A stretch of DNA of 64,000 nt from Skeletonema tropicum (Eukaryota; Bacillariophyta; Thalassiosirophyceae; Thalassiosirales; Thalassiosiraceae): NCBI GenBank assembly GCA_037178625.1, contig CM074134.1, positions 1,364,001 through 1,428,000 of the forward strand. The letters are read 5' to 3'. The position numbers and the translations under genes are program-made. Under the pieces are notes generated by a model. It did no database searches and was not told the DNA's origin. It worked only from the letters and a program-made list of their open reading frames with translations. Of the stretch, positions 22,825 to 33,771 are shown piece after piece (within the stretch, counting starts at the first letter, position 1; each line of letters starts with the position of its first letter).

Positions 22825-24615
22825 CTAACAAGAGAATCTAGTAATTCCGTCACATTCGTCATGACTATATGTGGATTCATGAGATGTATCCACTGTTCGA
22901 AATAAAGAAAATCTTTGACGACGAGACAATGTTTTCTCTTCCTGATCTGGGGTTTGAGTAACAGTAATAGGATGATGTTGCTGCCTTCGTTTATTGGTCC
23001 GAGAGATCCGATGTTCATCTCGTTCCTCATTCATCTTCTTGCGTGATGCGAGGACATCGGCATCGACAGAGTCTCTGGAATCAACTTTATCTCCCATTTG
23101 TTCAGGAAAAGCTCCCGTTTCGTGGGGACGAGCTTTGCTGTAGTCACTCGGGATCGACCAGGAAGTCTCTCTTGTCTTACTGTGGTAGTAATACGTGTTC
23201 CCAGATGATACATCAATCGCAGCTTTCCAGCAACTTGAGGATTCTGCTTCCTCTTCCAAGATAGTCTTCTTTCCAAAGAATAGGTAGGGAGAACTTGCAA
23301 TAGCTTCGTCGTATTCATTGATGCGCGGGCGGAGGTCATGAGTGGAATGAAGGCTCCCGAAGATTGTGGAGTGATCACTGCTCCAAACACCATCGTCTTT
23401 CCAGAACGAAGATCTTGCACAAGCTTTTCCTTGCTGCGCTTGTGCATATGCCTTGTTGATATCAGCTTGTCTTGAATCTTGATTCGTCACATCAACTTCT
23501 GGCTGAATAGTCTCAGTAGCAGTAGCCTTGACCTTGTCAGTAAAGGATGAGAATCTTGAAGTTGCAATATCACGGTCGTTGTCACTGATATACTGGCTTG
23601 GGTTAGAAGAACGATGCGCCTCACAATTACATTCTGTGGATTGATCACTGCTCCATATAGCATCGCCCTTCCAAAACCCTTGCCAAGATGAAGATTCGGA
23701 ACCTACTTTTCCCTGATGCTGTCTCGCTGCCTCATTTCTTCCTTTGTTCATGCCGGCGTCTACCTCGAGCACAGTGTCAATCTTGTGACACGTGCTTCTG
23801 TTCATGGCTTCAAGCTTTTCGGTAAGTGTCTTGGTCGAGCTTGTACGTTTCTTGACATGCGTAGGCCTTGTATCTGTATCCCTCTTTGCGCTATACGCCA
23901 TAATCAGCTTGATATGATCCGTCAATTCAGATAAATCCGACTCAATTGATTCGGCAGTATTCCGAGTGATAGCTGACATGTCATCCTTCTTTCCTGGACG
24001 AGATCTGATGCAAAGAGGCAACACCAGGTCCCCTACGAAAGCTTCTCTTGTCTTGCACTTTGCTTCTTCACCACGATCTACGATTGCGCCCATGAAAGAG
24101 CACCACGGACTAGCGACCTTAGCCGTCAACGCATCACTCTGCGTTGTAAGTCTAGTACATCCACTCACCACTGTGTCGTCAAGCTCAGCTTCCATTGTAC
24201 TTACAACTTCATCGTCATCTTGTACTCTAGACATGAGATTCATTTTTATCTTGTCCATGGCACTGCTACCATCAGACCGAGAGCCGACGAGACTCGCAGT
24301 GGAACCGTTGACGCTAACTGAATATGTCAATGAATCTATGTCATTGTTGTAGTCAAATGACATCTCCTCCTCCCGCTGTTGCTGGAGGTGAACATGTTGC
24401 TGACGCCACCTAGATTGACGTTCCAACTGCAAAATTCGTTCTTCATCAAATAAGACACGTTGCAGATAACTTCGATAGTCATGATCGATTTGAAGGTCAC
24501 CGCTGCTGCTGTTGCTGCCGGAAGCAGGGGAACTGCTCTGTTGAAGTAGGGCTTGTTCAACTTTTGTAAGGCGACGCCTAGGATTGCTGTTGTTGCTGGC
24601 TACGAATGGTGTCAT
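22825..24615 (-). CDS. Ser-rich protein with a WW domain
   Basis: 596 residues from an ATG at 24615. Residues about 463-488 form a WW domain: CWKAAIDVSSGNTYYYHS followed by KTRETSWSIP has the first W, the YYY centre, T, the second W and P at the right spacing, so it should bind Pro-rich ligands. Near residue 85 lies FDYNNDIDSLTYSVSVNG, shared with the next gene (25596-26804), as is EYDEAIASSPYLFFGK. Internally SWQGFWKGDAIWSSDQST and ARSSFWKDDGVWSSDHST are two copies of one motif. The rest is charged and Ser-rich with no recognised domain. No signal peptide or membrane segment is seen. The function is unknown; an adaptor role would be inference. Confidence 0.8.
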   Translation of the reverse strand: MTPFVASNNSNPRRRLTKVEQALLQQSSSPASGSNSSSGDLQIDHDYRSYLQRVLFDEERILQLERQSRWRQQHVHLQQQREEEMSFDYNNDIDSLTYSVSVNGSTASLVGSRSDGSSAMDKIKMNLMSRVQDDDEVVSTMEAELDDTVVSGCTRLTTQSDALTAKVASPWCSFMGAIVDRGEEAKCKTREAFVGDLVLPLCIRSRPGKKDDMSAITRNTAESIESDLSELTDHIKLIMAYSAKRDTDTRPTHVKKRTSSTKTLTEKLEAMNRSTCHKIDTVLEVDAGMNKGRNEAARQHQGKVGSESSSWQGFWKGDAIWSSDQSTECNCEAHRSSNPSQYISDNDRDIATSRFSSFTDKVKATATETIQPEVDVTNQDSRQADINKAYAQAQQGKACARSSFWKDDGVWSSDHSTIFGSLHSTHDLRPRINEYDEAIASSPYLFFGKKTILEEEAESSSCWKAAIDVSSGNTYYYHSKTRETSWSIPSDYSKARPHETGAFPEQMGDKVDSRDSVDADVLASRKKMNEERDEHRISRTNKRRQQHHPITVTQTPDQEEKTLSRRQRFSLFRTVDTSHESTYSHDECDGITRFSC

Positions 24616-24765
24616 GTTTTGCTGCTCTACAACTGACCGACGAATTGAGTAATCTTTCCTTTTTTATGTTTATAGAAGAATGACGTCCTTGCATTGAGTG
24701 TGTGTGTAGACTGCGTCTTCTATCATCAACAACAACCGAAGCCTACCTCCCTTCTTTACCAAAAT

Positions 24766-24779
24766 TGTCGGTTCGCAGT
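24766..24779 (-). promoter_or_regulatory. 14-bp motif shared upstream of the two Ser-rich paralogs (copy 1)
   Basis: TGTCGGTTCGCAGT on the plus strand lies 151 bp upstream of the WW-gene ATG. An exact copy lies 137 bp upstream of the paralog's ATG (26941-26954). The conserved sequence and distance suggest a regulatory site inherited with the duplication. Confidence 0.45.
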
Positions 24780-24861
24780 CAGCTTATAGACTTCGTCACG
24801 GTTCGCCGATCCCATTTTAAAACATATGACAGTGAGAAGGATTAAATTCATGTGTACGAAA

Positions 24862-25233
24862 AGTGGCCATTCTCTTGAACTGGTATATATAACAGAAATT
24901 TTAAAGTACGTCTCAGTTCAATTGTATGGGGCTTTAGGTTATTTCTGTGCTACGGTAAACTACGTAGGTAATAAGTTCAATCACCTGTAAAAGGCACTTC
25001 TTGATAGACTCTGACTCCGAACCGTTTTAGGTACCGCGGTAGCAAGATAGCTTGGTAGATTTATGGTGAGAAGGGAGAAGGGAGCAAACACTTCATTTGG
25101 GTGTGTGCGTATGGCCATTCTCATTGACAAGACATATCAAAGGATGTCGATCCATGTGGCCATTCCCATGAATTGGACTGAGGCCTAACAAACTTCATGT
25201 CTCTATTGAGTCAAAGTGGCCATTTAGGCCGAT
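24862..25233. repeat. dispersed TGGCCATT elements
   Basis: Short related blocks at about 24863 (GTGGCCATTCTC), 25111 (ATGGCCATTCTC), 25156 (GTGGCCATTCCC) and 25215 (GTGGCCATTTAGGCC). They are often followed 20-30 bp later by AGGCC. Two further copies lie upstream of the second paralog (27042-27163). Confidence 0.5.
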
Positions 25234-25595
25234 TGACTACTTGACCTTCTTAGGTACCAGTTAGCTTGAAAGGATTGCTTTTGATTCACGGTGCGGTTCG
25301 CAATAAATACAACGTCTCGCAATAATCTTCAAGAAACATTTGCATGTGTACATTCGATTCGACATGTCCGTGAAACGAACAATTTTTAAACCAATGCCAT
25401 GCCAAAGACGTCGGCTATTAGTCATTAGATGACTTCCATGGAGAGTGTCATGCGCATCTAAATGATTAATAGAGGTATACCATGCATAGTAGTAGATTGA
25501 ATACGTCTGCTATTTCTCAAAGTAAATGATTGAATCTTTACAACAACTTAAACCTATTAAGCATGTTCATTTCTGGGTACCTCCATGCACTTACT

Positions 25596-26804
25596 CTAGA
25601 ATGAAGGAACTTCAGGATTAAAACTCCAGTACTCTTGGTCATCACCACTATCACACGATTCAATTGAAGTAGCCACTGTACGATCGGGACTGAAAGGATC
25701 CATCTTTTTACAACCATCCTTCGACTTGATGTTGTTGTTCGCAGGTCTTGATGAAAACGATGATAATGAAGAGATCTTGAGATTAATCGGTGAGATCTTT
25801 TCTCTATTGAAAAGAGTCAAACTTCGGCGACTAGGCAATGTCTTTTCTCCTTGGTCCTGAGGAGTGGCTTTTTCAGGATCAGCTTCTTGTTTCTTGGTAG
25901 CTTCTTTAGTAAAGGCTAGGCATCCTACACTTGCAATAGCTTCGTCGTATTCTTGTTTCACAGCGTCGATTCGTGGGCGGAAGCGCTGAATAGCACAGGC
26001 TGTAGGTTGATTGCCTTCACCCTGCTGCGTTTGCATGTATACCTTGCCGACGTAAGAAGACACCTGGTCGCCAACTAAAGAGCTTGGACGAAGTGCCGTC
26101 GAAATGTATTGCATCTTATCTGTGACATTACCCTCTTGCTCACAAAGCAAGTCCCAACCTTGCAATGAGTCAGTGCTTAGGCGTGTGCAGAGAGGAGGCT
26201 CAACCAAGTCGTCATCAGACTCTTCAATTTTACTTGCGTCGAAATGGGAACCTGCAGGATCTAAGTAGAACTCTTCTGAGGAAGTGAAGGAGAGATCATC
26301 ACATGATGTGATTGAAACGGACGACACAGCATATGGGCTCTGGTCTGACGCCAATCTACGTCGGTTTGGCAGCCCATTTTGTTCAGGAAGGTAGTTCATT
26401 TTCGTGTCGTCGAAATCCGCTACATATCCGCCCTCGAAATCATTCATTTCGGACGGTGTCTTCGATGCAGTATCATGGTCGAAATTATGCACTACGACAT
26501 GGTGTAGAGGCGGAGATATTACTTGAGGCTCTAGACGCCTGACGGTAGACGAAGTACTTTCTGCGTCACACATATCAACTAACTTTGGCATGCTTGTGTC
26601 AAAAGATAGCTGCCTGATGAGCTCGAGTGTGCGCAAAGAAGACCTTTCTGCCACAGGACGTGAAAGCATCCCACCAACACTAACCGAATATACCAATGAA
26701 TCATCTTCATCATTGTAATCTAACAACACCTTCTGCTGTCGATGATGATGGTTGGTGAGGCGACGCCAAAGACTGATGGCTAGGGATGGTTGATCTGCGG
26801 CCAT
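25596..26804 (-). CDS. Ser-rich hypothetical protein, paralog of the WW-domain gene
   Basis: 402 residues from the ATG at 26804, since the frame upstream of it has no better start. Residues about 25-50 contain LLDYNDEDDSLVYSVSVGG, clearly related to FDYNNDIDSLTYSVSVNG of the 22825-24615 protein. YDEAIASVGCLAFTKEA corresponds to the other protein's YDEAIASSPYLFFGKKT, and SRRSLTLFN to SRRQRFSLF near its end. The WW domain is absent. No signal peptide, membrane segment or enzyme motif is visible. Both genes lie in tandem on the minus strand with similar 5' flanks, which supports a local duplication. Confidence 0.75.
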   Translation of the reverse strand: MAADQPSLAISLWRRLTNHHHRQQKVLLDYNDEDDSLVYSVSVGGMLSRPVAERSSLRTLELIRQLSFDTSMPKLVDMCDAESTSSTVRRLEPQVISPPLHHVVVHNFDHDTASKTPSEMNDFEGGYVADFDDTKMNYLPEQNGLPNRRRLASDQSPYAVSSVSITSCDDLSFTSSEEFYLDPAGSHFDASKIEESDDDLVEPPLCTRLSTDSLQGWDLLCEQEGNVTDKMQYISTALRPSSLVGDQVSSYVGKVYMQTQQGEGNQPTACAIQRFRPRIDAVKQEYDEAIASVGCLAFTKEATKKQEADPEKATPQDQGEKTLPSRRSLTLFNREKISPINLKISSLSSFSSRPANNNIKSKDGCKKMDPFSPDRTVATSIESCDSGDDQEYWSFNPEVPSF

Positions 26805-26940
26805 GTTTTTGTTCCTCGGGTTCGTGATCAAAGTTTTATGAGATGTGAGTGGGTGAGTGCAAGCGGTGGCGCGGATCGGTGGCCGGATCGTATCCTCACA
26901 TTTTTGGTGAGAGTGCGACAAAAAAGGCCAATGCGCCTGC

Positions 26941-26954
26941 TGTCGGTTCGCAGT
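26941..26954 (-). promoter_or_regulatory. 14-bp motif shared upstream of the two Ser-rich paralogs (copy 2)
   Basis: Exact copy of TGTCGGTTCGCAGT, 137 bp upstream of the 26804 ATG. See the copy at 24766. Confidence 0.45.
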
Positions 26955-27041
26955 TGAAGTTACTGTTCGTTGAGGTTCGAACTTGAAGGGGTGAAGCCGC
27001 AGTTCGCATTCATTTCGAAGCGAAGTTAGTGTTCAATGATA

Positions 27042-27163
27042 AGTGGCCTTTCTCTATGACAGGACTTAGGCCGAATGCATGTAGCTTGTGTTGATATGAG
27101 TGATGTTGTGTTTCGGTACGTGGCCAAGTACATGGCCATTACTATGAACAAGACACAGGCCAA
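27042..27163. repeat. TGGCC elements upstream of the second Ser-rich paralog
   Basis: GTGGCCTTTCTC with a downstream TTAGGCC, then GTGGCCAAGTACATGGCCAT and a downstream CAGGCC, matching the layout of the 24862-25233 elements. Confidence 0.45.
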
Positions 27164-28454
27164 TAGGCAACTAAACTTTACAAATCAGTCACAAATCACT
27201 ATCACAAAGGAGACTGTATATATGTAGAATTGATGACTGCATTGAGACTTCTCGAGAGAAAGCAGAGGGCATGTGACCCGACAGAACTCTTTCGACTACT
27301 CTTGAGTGCTCAAAACTTCAGATTGGCTAGTTGCACCTCTGGGTAGTTGGGATCCTGTGCTTCGCCTAGGTTACCAATCACTGAATCCCAACTATTTCTG
27401 GTGTACGTTAAGCTGGGTTCTTGCATATGCACATTTTCCAGAGTCCAGAGAAGTTCTACCTTCTTCTTCAGTATCAAAAAGTAGATATCCAGCCTTCATC
27501 TCCACAGCAGCCATACAGTTGCCATGCTTGCAGTTTAGATTAACGATCAATGGATCAAAATGATGATCTCTATACCACTACCAAAACCAAAACCTGTGCC
27601 AACCCTTCTTCACTCTACATCTCTTCAGACATTGCAACATCTTGATATATCGTGATTCAAATTCATTAGTACTAGAATTCTACAATCACGACAAGAGCAA
27701 CAGTACGAACCGTCGCTCCTTTGTTGCTCGCTCTCTAGGAAACAAGAGCTCACAGTCACAGTCACTAGTGGCAAGTTACATTAGCATTAGACTCTTGAAA
27801 GTCATCCACAGCTATATATTCTCCTCGTCTTCTCTGGGAAGAGCTTTGGCATCCAAACAACTTCCCTCGAATAAAATGTATCTTATCCTCCATCTGCATT
27901 TCCTCTCCATCCACGTGGAAGATCGCTAGATTGAGATTGATCATGATGGCCACCAGCGAGATTCATACCACTTTTGGTTCATGTTCTCTTGCTTCTCGGT
28001 GTATAGCTGATATAGCTGACTTGTAAGCTCATCGATCATGTAGTAGGGGGATGAATCTTGCCACTATAGCATTATACATGACAAGCTTGATCTCTCCAAG
28101 TCCGAGTAGACGAGTGGAACACATAATATTGTTTTTATCTCTGCCCACTTGCGCCACTTCCTCGCGGAGCATAGCTTGAGCTTGAGAATCTTAACTGTAG
28201 TAGTTAATGATGGATTGCTTAACTTGCATACATTTACAAATTAGGGTTCAATTTCTGTGAGTGACGTATCGAATTCGTATTCGAATCACTCAAGACATTG
28301 CTGTCTGTATGCAATGATTGTAATAACTCAACCTTAAAAATTAAAAATTAGAAAAATAGTTATTTACTCCTATTACATACATGAGGTGATGATGACTGAT
28401 GACACTAATCAAGTAGGTTTGTCGGACCATCTCGAACAAATCAAGTTGAAGCAG
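27164..28454. other. about 1.3 kb without a supported gene
   Basis: Several short open frames on both strands, none with start, composition or motif support. On the minus strand around 27540-27415 a short frame (CKHGNCMAAVEMKAGYLLFD) reads like protein but stops soon; it may be a gene relic. The 28330-28380 stretch is AT-rich. Confidence 0.4.
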
Positions 28455-28645
28455 GACAAGTAATAATATCCAATAACCTTAGTTAACTAAAGAACGTGAA
28501 CAGAGTGTATGAATTCCTTTGTGAAAAGGAAGGAACGAAGAACATGTGCAGCACATGTTCTTCGTTCCTTCCTTTTCACAAAGGAATTCATACACTCTGT
28601 TCACGTTCTTTAGTTAACTAAGGTTATTGGATATTATTACTTGTC
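28455..28645. repeat. 191-bp palindrome (95-bp arms, 1-nt centre)
   Basis: The sequence from 28455 to 28549 is the exact reverse complement of 28551-28645, around a single A at 28550; I compared it base by base and found no mismatch. The centre reads AACATGTGC-A-GCACATGTT. It sits 75 bp outside the left end of the large inverted repeat. Such a DNA could extrude a cruciform or encode a long hairpin RNA. Confidence 0.95.
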
Positions 28646-29441
28646 AATAGATATTCATTGCATAAAAGTACTTTGCATGTTGTCATGACTGAAGACATTT
28701 TCCGGGACTTTAACTTCTTATATCCATGATGAGATTTTAAACCGCAAAAAAATTTTAGAAGTTCTCGAGTGTCCCAAAATGGGACGCTCGGTGAATAATT
28801 GCTGTAATGACCCAAAAAAATTTACAGACGCCTTCTATACACTCTTGTGATCAATACCATGTGCTTAGGTTGTTCAATTTTGTCATTGGTAGTCTCTAGA
28901 GGCACCGTTATTAGTAGATACAATTTTCGTGGATTTTTAGAGGAAAAATGAGAATTTTGAATACATATAAAATGGGCATTCAATGGAGCTCGACAGCCCG
29001 AAAATGCTTCCATTGCACGTCTACACCTTCACTACAATGAGTGGGGGGTATGGAGGACGAGTTTGTCACTGTGTAATGGCTGGATACTATGCTCTATGTA
29101 ATGAATATTTATGTTCATGTGATATGTATCTATTCTCGTGTATCTCTTGTCCCGGTCCCACCCGTGAACTTCTCATGCTGCTTCACTTCCCATTATCGTA
29201 TTATTATTGTATCATTTGCTCACGTAACGATGGCTTTCTTGCGGCCATTGTGTTGATCATTTTCGTCATCGCTATCTGACTCCTCATCCGACTCGCTATC
29301 TGACTCGCTATCCGACAGGACATCTTCTTCTTCGCTTTCACCTACACTATTGTCTTGCTTCGTCCTTCCCTTCTTTGATTGTCTTCAACTTGCCCTTCTT
29401 CCTGATTGTCTTCAACTTGCCCTTCTTCTTCTCCTTCTTCT

Positions 29442-30065
29442 TCATTCCCTTCTTCTTTGTGTTTGCTTCCGATCTATTCCCTTAGCCATCGCAAGTATCT
29501 GATGTTTGTTGCTTTCGGTATAGGTTTCCCATGCTTCACGATGTAAAGCATGATAGCAAGTCCACTGGCAAACGTCAGTCTCGTGGACCAAGTCTGAACT
29601 CCTTCTTACCCGACGCAAAGCACCAGTCTTCCGATTTAGGATTGGTGTTTTGACTGAAAAGTTCTTTGGTCGTTTCTTGTTATTCTTCTTCGCAGAGCAG
29701 CAAAACCGGCGGCATCCAAGACACATGTAGTCAGTCCTCTTGCCGCAGTGCTCACATGTACGTCGAGTGCGTTCACCTGTCTTCTCCTGCTTCTTTTTCC
29801 TCCTCTTCTTCTGCCCGTCGACCACTACACCAATAGACTCTACCTTGGCCAAGTAGATTCCTAAACATTGCTTGCATCGATCTACATGAGTTTGCACTGG
29901 TTTCTGCTTACTTGTCCTTGGTGTTTGTCCAGACACAACTGCAGGCGCAGGCAACCCAGGAGCTTGGTGTGTCCTCTGCTTTGCTGTACTGCGACTGCGA
30001 GGCCTTCTCTCCAGGTCATGAACAGGTGCCACAGTCTGCTGCGGCAAAAGTGTAAATGGCTCCAT
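29442..30065 (-). pseudogene. Cys/His zinc-module segment of the transposon protein (left arm)
   Basis: Identical to the right-arm segment 38658-39281 apart from one residue (KVESIG here, KVEFIG there, from the 29836/38887 substitution). It carries TCEHCGKRTDYMCLGC and WTCYHALHREAW. Confidence 0.7.
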
Positions 30066-30822
30066 TGGAAGCGGTGTTTCCGTACTCTCTACTCCAGTGG
30101 TACAAGCTGCAGTCGTAGTTGGCTAGTTGACGTAGATGCTCCCGTCTACGGCAGAGCCGCACTACGGTACTGGATGTTCGGCGACAGATGCCACTCGCCA
30201 GTGTATAGCTTGGATGAAAGTTGAAGACGAAGCGGCAATAACTCGAAGAATACCACAGATGATCAAACCGAGACCCAAAAGATGCCACGACAATTGAAAC
30301 GGAATGTTCAAAAAGAGGAATAAATGATACAACATTGCTTGAAATAGATGTTGCATACCAGGATTGAACGAGGCGAGGAAGAGCATACCGCCGAAGAGGA
30401 TGATTCCTGATTGAAGCCCGAGATTTGCATGAATAGAGATAATGCCATGAAGACCTAAACTTTCTCTGTAGCGCTTAAGCATATCTCTTCTCACATGAGA
30501 AACGGATCCTGCAAATTCGTGCAACACATTGTCTGGCCCGTATGGGCCTTGACGACATCCAACAGCATATCGATCGCCAAGTCGATAGAATCATCAAAGG
30601 CAGCGCGCTTGTTGTTAGCATTCCTACAATGAGCCAACGTTGGATACGGAAAGTCCATTTTTACCGTGCACCACTGATTACCTCGAGGAAAGCGACACCG
30701 AAGTACATCAAGAACCGAGCCACCGTCACATTGTTTTCACGTCAACGATGAACTTAGCTGGAAATATGAAGATGTACATGGCCATGAGCGATGTGTCATT
30801 GCCAATGAGAAAAATGCACCGA

Positions 30823-31230
30823 TCACTTTGGATCGTCTGGCACACATCTATGGAAAAGTTCCAAATGCGTATCTGAATACTCCACTATCATCTCTACCAC
30901 GTACGCTGTGTGTGTACCCATATCAACCGTGTATGTATCCATATCAACCTCAGTTGAAACGCCCACCCCTCTTCCAGATGCATTCTCTCTACGAAGAGTC
31001 TCAATACGACTTCGTTCCTTAGGAAATGTTCGTGGCGACGCACGGCACTTACACTCGATTGGGACGGCTATCCTTTTATCATCACCTAAATCCATTATGG
31101 TAATTCCATCTGCCGTGTCCCTCAAAAAGAAATGATGTACAGAGCCACGTCGAACGAGTCCTGGAGAGTAGATAGCTTCTAGACTATTTTGACCATAAAT
31201 CCTCTGACAAATATCGAAAGCTTGCTCCAT
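30823..31230 (-). pseudogene. PD-(D/E)xK-like nuclease segment (left arm)
   Basis: Identical in sequence to the right-arm segment 37493-37900; contains IMDLGDDKRIAVPIECKCRA. Confidence 0.45.
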
Positions 31231-31263
31231 GAATGGCTTCTCGGCGCGGTGACCCAGTGCGGC

Positions 31264-31557
31264 TTATTTGGCTTGCCCCTCATCATTCCCTTTCCGCAGT
31301 GGTTTCATAAAAGAGCTTCTTGCAAGTTCAGTGATTGCTGCGTATTCCCCAGTAAAAACATCTTCATCTTGAGCATGGGCATGTACACCATCCACATTCT
31401 TCGCTTCGTGCAAAGCACCAGCCAATCTCTGACGCACAGTGTCAACCCTTCCGCTCCAGGAGATGTTTGGTAAGCCACCATGGCTCTGATGAAACTCCTT
31501 CATCTCCTTTAGAGTCATAAACTTGAGACTCGCTGCACCCGGGTACAGTCTACCCAA
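31264..31557 (-). pseudogene. SAP-like DNA-binding segment (left arm)
   Basis: Identical to the right-arm segment 37166-37459; contains MTLKEMKEFHQSHGGLPNIS. Confidence 0.4.
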
Positions 31558-32701
31558 CTGCTGAGTATTTGTCTACGATATTCCGCACTACTCTCAAGCT
31601 TGGCTCCCTCTATCTTGCCGATGATTGCAATCATTTCATCGTCAGAAGTATTGTTCCTCAGTGGCAAATGAGGACGTGTCGACGTATTTGTCTTAACAAA
31701 GTCTACTATACGTCTTGCTAAACTTGCACTCGATGAAGAATGTAGCTAAGAAGCAACAGAAGTCATTGTATTCCATGCCAAGGTGCTCATGGAACTTCAA
31801 AAACAACTCGCTCTTACTCCCAAAATGTTTTTGAAACAAGTTCTTCACACCTTCTTCACCATGTCCCAGGCGGTCGTTAAGTATTTCACCTCCTTCTTAG
31901 CCTGCTCATAGCTAGAGTCACTTCCCTCGTTGAATGTTAACTTAGGGTGGATGATGTGTGCACACCGTTCATTCCATGATGTGAGAGGAGGCGGTCATTT
32001 GCCATTGCCAACACGAAGATTTTTAGAGTCATCGTTGACATAGACATAGTCCTCCGGATCCTCCTCCTCATCATCTGCGAGCAACCCACCCATTGAGACG
32101 TAGTGACCGTGAGCGGCAATAATGTCATCTTCATCATCGTACAGATCAGAATCAAAGACGTTGTCGTCCATCTTTCTTCGTTGTATCCGCCCCCCTACAA
32201 GCTCCTTTTATCACTTCCTCTCATCGGCATGTCACGCTGCCGACACACACACACTACACGTGATTACAGTATTACTACGGCGTGTGTCCAACTTCTACAG
32301 TGCAATAAACAAAGCCACTAGCTGCCGCTGGTAATGTACTTGACATTGCTTGGTCTCGGAGGCGTGAGGTGCCTGTATCTTTTGTGGCTGACACCTTCTC
32401 AAGCGTCGAAGTGAAGGCGGCCGGGGGGACGTCCAGACAGCCAAAAAAATACATATAGCTGTCTCATCACGCACCTCCACTCGATGAGACGGATTCCTAC
32501 GTATCTCCCATACAAGATAGATAACGGCACTCCCTTTCCGCCAAAATTAGAAAAATATAATATTTCACAAAAAATCCCGCCTCTTTTGCTCCACTCACAA
32601 TTTCGCAGCACAAACATAATCACACATCATGAAGAAATGAGCCAAAACACCATGTTGATGGCATAGCGGTAAAAATCGTATCTCCTCGAGTATAAAGATC
32701 C

Positions 32702-32770
32702 ACATTCCGTCACGTATACCCACCTGCAGCTGAAGTCTTGAATGAACATACTGCTTACGTGACGGAATGT
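32702..32770. repeat. 15-bp inverted repeat with 39-nt loop (left arm)
   Basis: ACATTCCGTCACGTA (32702-32716) is the exact complement of TACGTGACGGAATGT (32756-32770). It is mirrored at 35953-36021. It may be a regulatory dyad of the transposon gene or the ends of a tiny nested element. Confidence 0.7.
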
Positions 32771-33771
32771 ACTTTTTGAAAGTTCATCTAAGCGTCACAT
32801 GAGAAAAAGTCAACCAGAAGTAGCGCAAACCTCCCGATGTGTCGTCCGATACTACGCCCGTAACACCAAAAGATCGTCCTCTCTCTGCCAATCCTCACTG
32901 CTACTTCAACATATAGACATCAGGTGTCGGTGTGGTCTGTTGGTAGCGACTAGTCAGTGCTCTATAACTCCGTTGGGCACCATATTATTTGGCTGATGCA
33001 TCATCATATGAACACAAACACAAAAGTCAATCGTTTCATTGTTCTATCCCAAGCTCTTTAATGATTACGAGACAGATAACGCCCTCGGACGGCCTCGATG
33101 TTATTGATGAATCGTTTTGTAATGTGGAGTTGTCAATAGAGATCCGATTCCACTGCTTACACTACCATCGGCGAACTAAAGCTTGGCCCTACCGCCCAGC
33201 CCGACACATTGCCATTTTCTCGGACAAACTCCAATTGTTTCGGCATTCAAATCAATCTTACCACCCGATAACAACGACACAACAACTATTGTATTTGTTT
33301 GAATAGGCAGGGTCGTGGCTGGGTAACTCGTTGTTCGATTAGGGTGGAATAGGTTCATACGTTGTCTTAAATGAAGGCTGTCATTATGGCACTACGTTGC
33401 TTTTGAATAGATTGGAGTGGAATCATTAACGACTTGTTAAGGCCCTTTGGTTTCAATCAAGCAATGTTCTACGGATACAGCTGCATATGATCACTGCTGC
33501 CATCGTTGGAATGCACAAAGTGTATTCTCTCTTGTGAGATGGATGTTTAACTACATGAATATATGTCGAATGACACGGATCTGTGGGCCTCGTACATTAT
33601 TATTATTCAACAACAAGATTTACACATTCATATCATAACTCAATAATCTTAATTCAACAGTGTTTTGTGTCGATAGTGCTGAAGAGAGATGGATGAGCAA
33701 GAAGTCAATTCATTACATAAAAGTGGTGAGTAGAAAGCCCGGTGCCATGGTGTGCTATTCTCACGTTGTCT

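Larger units (their letters stand above)
24616..25595. other. intergenic region with TGGCCATT repeats
   Basis: 980 bp between two same-strand paralogs. It holds the 14-bp motif at 24766 and four scattered TGGCCATT elements (see separate entries). No coding sequence recognised. Confidence 0.5.
29220..32171 (-). pseudogene. decayed transposon-encoded protein (left-arm copy)
   Basis: Mirror image of the right-arm gene at 36552-39503, with the same pieces and the same frame breaks. The order along the protein is an acidic N-terminus (32171-31995), a SAP-like segment (31557-31264), a PD-(D/E)xK-like segment (31230-30823), a hydrophobic frame (30527-30162), a Cys/His zinc module (30065-29442) and an acidic C-terminal tail ending near 29220. 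See the right-arm entries for details. Confidence 0.6.
28720..33683 (+). repeat. left arm (4964 bp) of a large inverted repeat
   Basis: Every position p in this arm pairs with 68723 minus p in 35040-40003. The same offset holds for all coding frames in both arms, so there is no net indel over 4.96 kb. I found three substitutions by eye: 28790/39933, 28817/39906 and 29836/38887. The outer end begins ATATCCATGATGAGATTTTA and the inner end is at GTGCTGAA (33683). The arm carries a decayed transposon gene on the minus strand. Confidence 0.95.
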
